Of a DNA stretch of 64,000 nucleotides, positions 27,801-36,800 are shown piece by piece (position 1 is the stretch's first letter; every line of letters starts with the position of its first letter). The position numbers were made by a program, and so were the translations under genes. The notes beneath the pieces were generated by a model. The model saw only the letters and a program-made list of their open reading frames with translations. It did not search any database and had not been told where the DNA came from. The stretch covers positions 1 through 64,000 of the forward strand of contig JBAZVN010000005.1 in NCBI GenBank assembly GCA_041660815.1. Reading direction: 5' to 3'. This stretch comes from PALSA-1006 sp041660815 (lineage in GTDB: Bacteria > Pseudomonadota > Gammaproteobacteria > Burkholderiales > Gallionellaceae).

Positions 27801-30800
27801 CTACAAGTCACTGCCGAAACGGGGGCGAGCATCGAGTACAGTACCGATGGCGGCAGCACCTGGAGCTCGAACTTTACGGCGCAAACTGGCGCAAACACTG
27901 TGCAGATCAAGCAGACCGACTTGGCTGGCAATATCAGCCCGCCCACGACTTTCAATTTCACTTTCGATGACGTTGCGCCATCAACGCTAGGCGTAACACT
28001 GAAGAACGACACTGGCCTGAATACGACCGACAAAATTACGACTGACGGCACACTCACCGCGACCGGACTGGAAACCGGTGCATCGGTGGAATACAGTGTG
28101 AATGGTGGCCAGACTTGGTCTGCTTCACTCAGCGCGACACCTGGCTTGAATCTGGTGCAGGTGCGGCAGGTAGATGCGGCTGGCAATGCTTCGCCCGCAA
28201 CCCAATTTTCCTTTGCCTTGGTGGCTGCGCCGCAAGCCCCCGCCGCATCCCTGACCAACGACACGGGTGTAAACAATACCGATGGTGTCACCAGTGATGC
28301 TGGCCTTACCCTTCAATCTTACGGCTACACCGTAGAGTACAGTCTTGATGGCGGGCAAACCTGGAGCAGCAGCTTCAATCCACAACAGGGGGCGAATATC
28401 GCCCACATCCGTTATACCGATATCAACGGCAATCCCAGCGCGGTTGCGCAGGTCAACTTCACTTTGGATTCGGTCGCATCTGGTTTACCTACCGTGGCGC
28501 TAACGACTGATTCTGCTAGTGCGACAGATAACATCAGCAATATCGGCACGCTGAATATTGGCGCAGAAGCCACCAGCTTGGTGGAATACAGCACCAACTT
28601 TAGTTCTTGGTCAACCAGTTTTACTGCTCAAGCGGGAAGCAATACGGTGTGGGTACGTCAGACCGATCTGGCGGGCAATATTAGTCAAAGCCAGAGGTTC
28701 GACTTTGTCTTGGATACAGCAGCAGCAGCCCCCACGCTTGAGCTGACCGTAGATAACGGCACCAACACCACCGACAAGGTGACGACCGATGGCCGGTTGA
28801 CGGTCAGCGGCGCCGAAAATGGCGCACTGGTCGAATACAGCATTGATAACGGCCAAAACTGGAGCAACAGTTTCACCGCTGTGACTGGCACCAACAATGT
28901 GCTGATCCGTCAGACTGACGTAGCCGGTAACCAGTCCGCCGCTGCGCAAATGTTTACTTTCACGGTGATGGCGCCCCCGGCCGCGCCAACGGTCGCTTTG
29001 ACCGCCGATAGTGGCAGTAGCGCTACCGACAACCTCAGCAATATCGGCACGCTAAGCGTGACCGGGCAGGTGACCGGCGCAACGGTGCAGTACAGCGTGA
29101 ATGGCGGCACAAGCTGGGCTACCAGTTTTACAGCGGTTGAAGGACAAAACACGGTGCAAGTGCGGCAACTCGATGCCAACGGCTTCCCCTCCGCACCGAC
29201 GACCTTTCAGTTCACCCTCGACACGCAGGCACCGACCGCCAATAGCGTGCGTTCCGGCACCGACACTATCGTCACCATCGACGAAGTCAGCACGACTACG
29301 CCGCTGACTATTGTGCTGGCGAATGCAAATGATAGCGTGTCCAGTGTTACCTTGAGCGGCACGGATCTCAATGCACAACCGCTGAACAATGTGGCGGCCA
29401 CCCTGAATGTGACGACCGGCAAATGGACGTTCGATGCCACCCTGTTCGCCGATACGGCGATCACCGCCACGGTGGCTACGGTAGATGCCGCAGGCAATAC
29501 CAATAGCCAGAATAATTTCAATCTGACCAAGACCAACTTCGTCGCGCCCAGCATTGCTCTGACGAGCGACACCGGTGCCAGCGCGACCGATGCTTTGACC
29601 AGCAATGCGGCATTCACGCTGGGAGGCGTTCTCACCGGCGCGACGGTGCAATACAGCACAAATGGCGGCTCAACGTGGTCCACCGTATTCACCCCGACTC
29701 AAGGTGACAACGCAGTCATGGTTAGGCAAATAAATGCACAAGGCACGATCTCGCCAACCAGCACTTTCAATTTTAAATACGACAGCCAAGTCGCCTCGCC
29801 AGTGGTAGTTTTGCAACAAGACACGGGCGCGAGTGCAACCGATCATATCAGTCAAAATGGACTGATAAGTGTGTCCGGCGAGTCAGGGGCCACCATCGAG
29901 TACAGCATCGACAACGGTATCAACTGGAACCCTAGCTTCACCACCCAATCCGGCGCAAATTCGATCAAAGTACGGCAGACCGACACGGCTGGAAATATCA
30001 GCGCGAGCACGCTCTTTAATTTCACTCTGGATACAATTGTCCCGGCCACCCCCACCATCAGTCTGATGGTGGACAATGGTACGAACACGACGGATAAGCA
30101 GACTAGCGCAGGGGAACTCGCAATTGCCAATCGGGAAATGGGGACAACACTGGAATACAGCCTCGATAACGGCGCAAACTGGACCACCAACTATGTGCCG
30201 GGAATCGGCCAGCACACCGTGATTGTGCGGCAGACCGATGCAGCTGGGAATGTTTCCCTCCAATCCGCCCCCTTCACCTACACCTTGGTTGCTGCTCCCG
30301 CCGCTCCAACGGTTAATCTGACTAACGATACCGGCACGAACACTGCGGATAGTCTGACCAATGACAGTGCTCTAACTGTAACGCCAGCTACTGGTAACAC
30401 CTTGCAATACAGTGTCAACGGCAGCGCTTCTTCGACAACTTACGTCCCCGTCGAGGGTAGCAATACGGTCAGCGTGATTCAGGTGGATGCCAACGGCTAT
30501 GAATCCGCCCCCACGACCATTCAATTTGTGCGGGATACAACGCTTCCCACCGCCACCGCATTGAATGTGGGGCAAGATGCGATTATCAAGGTCAACGAAA
30601 TTTCCGCCACAACGGTGTTGAATATTACCCTGCAAAATACAGCCGATACGGTTACCGGCATCACCCTGAGTGGCGGCAACATCAGCAATGTTGCTGCGGT
30701 CAAGGATAGTCAAGGTCGCTGGACATTCGACGCCACCCAGTTTGCCGACGGCACAATTACGGCGGTCATTACCAGCAGCGATGCCGCTGGCAATGCCGGC

Positions 30801-33800
30801 AGCAGCAGCTTGAGCTTAACTAAAGACAGCACTCCGCTGCCACCGGTGACTTTGTTGGTGGGCACAGATGCCGTGGCCAATAGAAATGAAGTCATCAGCG
30901 GAAGCAGTAGCAAAACGCCGCTGTCGTTTACCCTCGGCGACTCCGCCGATGCCGTCACCGCTGTCACCGTCACCGGGGCGGGCTTTCAGGGCCAAGGCAA
31001 TGTCACCGTTTCTGCCGCTCAAAATACTTCTACAGGCAAATGGGAATTCGACAGCTATGCCTTCCGTGATGGCAATTTGAACGTGCATGTTGTTACCCTC
31101 AATAATAAACCCTCCGGCGTGGATCTTAGTCTGACGCTGGATCGCATGGGTCCGAATCTAAATGCGGGGGGATTGGTGGGCACCGATACGCTGATTACCG
31201 GGAGCGAAATTGCTGAAAACACGCCGCTGACTCTCCCTACTCTGGCGAATGGCGAAAGCTATTACTCGGTTAATCTCATGGGCTATTCAAACACAGGCGT
31301 GCAGATTTCTCGCGGAGCCATTAAGGATGCCAATGGCAATTACAGCTTTAATGCCAACCAGTTTGCCGATGGCCCCATTGAGGTTCAACTCTATGCCAAC
31401 GATGCCAACGGCAATGCAAGCTACAGTACTTCCATTTTAACCAAGAATGCGTTGACGACAGCAGGAGCCGTCAGCGTGACAGCAAGGGGAGATGCGGCGA
31501 TTGCCCTAGGGGAAATCACCAACAACGGGCAACTTGCAAAAATTGTCGTGTTAACCACGCCGGGAGACACCGTGCAGTCGGTTACGGTTTCCGGTCAAGA
31601 CACTAGCGCTACGCTGCTGACCCAGACCGCCATGCCCAATTCAGTACCGGGAGAGTTTCAGATTGATGTTGCGGCATTTGCCGATGGTGACCTTACCGTG
31701 ACCGTCGTCAGCACGAACAACCCAAGCGGCAAAACGACAACCCTGAGCCTGGATCGGGTTGCCCAAGTTACCTCGGCCAAAGTGGGTGCCGATACGGTCA
31801 TCGATAGCACAGAAGTTGGCACGGCCACCCCAATCACCCTCACCGTGGCAGGTGCCAACGATGCGGGTCTGGTGGGCAACATTTATGGCATGTCCGCCAC
31901 CAGCAACAACATGATTTATGGGTATGCCACCCAAGACCTTCAGGGTAATTGGACCTTCGACAGCAGCAAATTTGCCGATGGCGATCTGCGCGTTTCCGTC
32001 AATGCCAACGACCCTCTAGGCAACCAATCCAGTTCAACTTATTTCACTTTGACCAAGGGTACGCCCAGTGGAACAGGGACTGTTACAGGATCATTCGCCG
32101 TGTCTGCGGGGGGAAATCTTTTCATTAACAACAGCGAAGCTGGAGTTAATTCGACCACCGCCGGGCCAAGTTTTGCGCAAAAAGCCAAGCTCACGGTACA
32201 AACGCCAAGCGGCGATACAGTGTCTTCGGTAACGATCAGCGGCACCGGCAAAAATGGCTCCGTCAGTGTGTCTGCAAAGGCCACCACTACCGCCGGACAG
32301 TATGATTTCGCCACGGCAGAGTTCCTCGATGGTGCGCTGACGGTGACCGTAAACTCAGCCAACGCAATCACGCCGTTCACGCAAACGCTTACCTTGGATC
32401 GCATAGCACCAGTGATGGGCACGCTTCAAGTTAACACAGATAATTTAATCGATGCGACCGAGGCGACTACGACGGTGCTACTCAATCTCGTCCTACCTAA
32501 TGGGGGTGATTCGGTGAGCTACCTTTCCCTCAACGGCGCTGGCACAGGACAGAATGCTGGCTCAACCATCAACCGCACGATACAGAAAGATGCCAACGGC
32601 AACTGGTTGTTCAATGCCACAGAGTTTGCCGATGGTCAGATCACTGCCACGGTGCAATTGCTCGATGCCGCAGGCAACACCAGCAGTCAGAGTGTCTTGT
32701 TGCTGAAAAATACCCTAGCCAGCGGCCAAACCAGCGTAGATGTCGGGGGCGATCTCGTGATAAATGCCAGCGAATCCAGCAATGCTCCCGGCACCCTCAA
32801 CACCCACTTGAATGTGCTAAGTGCGGTGGGGGATAGTATTACTGCAGTGACCGTTGCCGGGCTGGATGCCCAAGGCGTAGCCAAACAAACTACAGCAACA
32901 CTCAATTCGCAAACCGGAAAATATGGATTTGATGCGGTTGGCTTTGCCGATGGCACGCTCATGGTGACGGTGAAAACCAGCGCAAACCCGACCGGAACGC
33001 CAACCCAGTTCACATTGGATCGTTTGGCACCGCAGATCACGGCGTTGCAAGTGGGGACTGACACCATCATCGACGCCACAGAAACTGGCACAGCAACACC
33101 CCTGATCTTTACAGGCTTGAGTTCGGGTGACACGATTAGCCAAGTCTATGTCATAAATAGCAATTACAGCTATAAATATGCCACCAAGGATGCCACCACC
33201 GGCAGTTGGGCATTCGATTCGGGCTTTTTTGGGGATGGTGCGTTGACCGCCTATGTTTCTGCTAGAGATGCTTTTGGCAATACGAGCAACCCAACCTTTA
33301 CTCTGACCAAATCCACGGGCGGGGCAACCAGCGGCGGCACGACTACCCCAGCGGTCATTCCGCTCTCAGTCAACATTGGCGGCGATGCGTTCTTTAGTTA
33401 TGCCGAAGCGACTCCGGGAACCAGCAATTCAGGCAAAAAAGTTCCTTTGACCTTAACGGTGCCCAATGGCGACTTGGTGCTTGGGGTTACAGTTACCGGC
33501 AACAGTCTCGCTGGACAGCTTACGGTAGCCGCCATCAAGAATACCGCGACGAACCAATATGAATTCGACTCCCGATTATTCCTGGATGGAGTGATCACGG
33601 CAAAGGTCACCACGGTGAACCAGCCAACCGGCCAAAATTTCAGTCTGACTTTGGATCGCACCCCATCCGCGCTTTCCAGCGTGTTGGTGGGTAACGATGC
33701 GGTCATTAGCGCTGCAGAGGACGCCACCTCGGCCAGCCTATTGCTCCATACCATGAATCCGAACGACACCATCGGCTCGGTCACGCTAAGTCAGGGCAAT

Positions 33801-36800
33801 AATTCAGTCCAGGTTCAGCCAGACTGGACAAATGGCCAATGGTTATTCGATGCCACGCAATTGACTGAAGGCACGATTGCCGGACAGGCCACTCTGCAAG
33901 ATGCGGCGGGCAACACCCGCTACCAGACGTTCACCCTGCAAAAAAACACTCTGGCAGCAGGGCAGTCTGCAGTGAATGTGGGAGCGGATAGCTTTATCAA
34001 CGCAACTGAAGTCGGATTGTCCACCTGGATGGAAGTGGTTGTGCCGCAAGGCGAAACCATTAGCGACGTGACCGTGACCGGCAAGGATGCGCAAGGCAAG
34101 GCCGTGACCAAGACGGCGAACCTGAACTCGACCAATCATAATTATGCATTTGATTCAAAAGAGTTTTCTGATGGAATTTTGGATGTTATAGTAAAAACCA
34201 ATGTCAACACGAGCGGATCAACCAATCAACTCACTCTGGATCGGGTGGGTGGCGTGGCGACCAGTGTGACCGTGGGTGGCGATGCAATAATTGATGCTAG
34301 CGAGTCAGCATCAGGCTATGCGTTGATGGACATCAGTACCGCAATCGGCGCGCAAATCTCCAATATCATGGTGAGAGGAACCTACACTTCCGGAGGAACC
34401 TATTCAACCTCGGCTTCTTACGATACCTACAGCAAGAAATGGCAGTTCTATTCTAACTATTTTGCGGATGGCTCCTTGAGCGTGGAAGTAACGACCCAAC
34501 CGGATGCTGCGGGCAACAGTGGATTCAGTACCTTTAACTTGCAAAAAAGCGGCAGCGGTGGCAACGGCACGGCCTTGGTCACCGTGGGCGGCGATAGCTG
34601 GATTACCGCCAAGGAAGTGAATTCGGCTTGGCCAACCCCGGCAGTCACCCAGATTGCAGGCATCAGCATTAATGTGCCCACGGGAGAAACCGTAAAGAGT
34701 GTGTTGGTGGTCGGCAAAGATGCGGCAAATAATGCACTGTCGATATCCGCTATGTTGAATTCAGCCACCGGCAAATATGACTTTGAAACCATGAATTTTG
34801 CCAACGGCGATCTGAGCGTGACGGTGAACACGCTTAATGGTACGACACCCGTTGCACATACCGGCACCCTGACCCTGGATCGCGGGGTGGGCATGAAATC
34901 GGCCTTGGTGGGCGGTGATACCATTATTTCCTCTGCAGAAGTTTCCACCGCCACAGTAATAGACCTGACTGCCGCTACAGTGGGCGACATGGCTCAAACC
35001 GTGCAGATCAATGGAACGAACTTGACCGGCAATTCGATGAATGCCAACGCCAAATACAACTGGGAAACCGGCAAATGGCAGTTTGATGCCACCCAATTTG
35101 CCGATGGCGTGCTGACTGTAACAGTGGGGTCGGCTGATCTGGCAGGCAACTATCAGCAAAACGCATATCAGCCTGGGGCAAGCAACACCTTCAAGCTGGT
35201 GAAAAATACCTTGGCCGAGGGCACGGTACTGGTGAAATCGGGGGGCGATGCGTATCTGAATACCACCGAATCCGGCTTTAACGGCGGCTTGTACAGCGCA
35301 ACGCATCTCGCCAAACTGAATGTGCAACTACCCGCCGGCGAGACGATTGCGAGGGTGACCGTGAGTGGCAACGCCGTGGGAGGAGGTACTCTCACCGAAG
35401 TGGCCAAACTCAATTCCAGCACCGGACAGTATGAGTTCAACAGCCGGGCTCTTGTGGATGGCACGCTAACTGTGACCGTTACCAACACCGCCAATACCAG
35501 CCTGACTTCTTCAATCACGCTGGATCGGGTAGCTGGTTATTCTGGCACGCTGAAAGTCGGCATAGATACCGTGATTGATGCGACTGAGACATCCACTGCC
35601 ACGGTGCTGAACTTCAGCAGTCCGTTGGCAGATACGGTGAGCAATTTCTCTGTGAGTGGTAAAAATGCGCAAGGTGCCACAATCTCGAAGCAGGTCACTC
35701 AAAATGCTCAAAACCAGTGGGTATTTGATGCCACGGAGTTTGCAAACACAAAGCTCTCTATTTCTTTACAAGAAATCGATGCGGCCGGCAACAGCGCCAG
35801 CCGAACCTATGATCTGACGAAGAACAGCTTAACCAGCGGTGCGCTGGTGACGGTTGGTGGCGATACTTATATCAAAGCCAATGAAAATTCAACCGGGTTC
35901 GAAGTTGTGGTGCCAATCGGCGAAACTATTACCGGAGTGACGGTGAGCAACGGCACGCTGACTCCGGTAACGGCGACCTTGAACACTTCAAGCGGATTGT
36001 GGACCTACAGCAATGCGGGTTTTACTGATGGCGCAGTAACGGTGCATGTCACGACCAACACGGCTGGAACGGATGTCGTTCTGACGCGCGATACGCTTGC
36101 CCCGACCATCACTGGTGTACAGGTCGGCACCGACGGCATCATCGATGCAACCGAAACCTCAGCAGCTACACCATTGACTTTTACTGGCATGGTGGCGGGG
36201 GATATTGTTGGTAGCATTCAGATTGGCGGCTATACCCAGTCCGGTTCCTACACTTATGACTACGGAACCAAGGATGCCAATAGCAATTGGACCTTTAATG
36301 CCAGTCAGTTCCGCGATGGCTCACTGAGTGCGACGATTTACAACATCACCGATTTGGCCGGTAACTCTGGTGGGACGAAATATCTCACCCTGACCAAACA
36401 AACTGCGACCGGCGGGGGAAGCTCGACCAGCGCTTTACCGGCAGGTACGCTGTTGGTGGATGTGGCTGGCGATGCCCTGATTGGCTCAGCCGAAATTTCG
36501 GCTAACAAGGCGGGTCTCAATATTCAGGTTGGGCAAGGCGACAGCATCACCGGCGTGACGGTATCCGGGATCGACAAGGCCACCAGTGCCACCATTGCCA
36601 CCCCAGTCACGGCGACCTTGGTTAACGGAAAATATTCGTTCGTCACCTCGGCCTTCGCAGAAGGTGACTTAACGGTGAGCGTCGTAGTCAAAAACGGCGT
36701 CTCGGAATCAACCAAAACTGCCAATGTCCGGCTGGATACGGTCGTGACTGCGCCGACGGTCTCGGTGGGGAATGACACGATCATTTCCAGCACGGAAACC

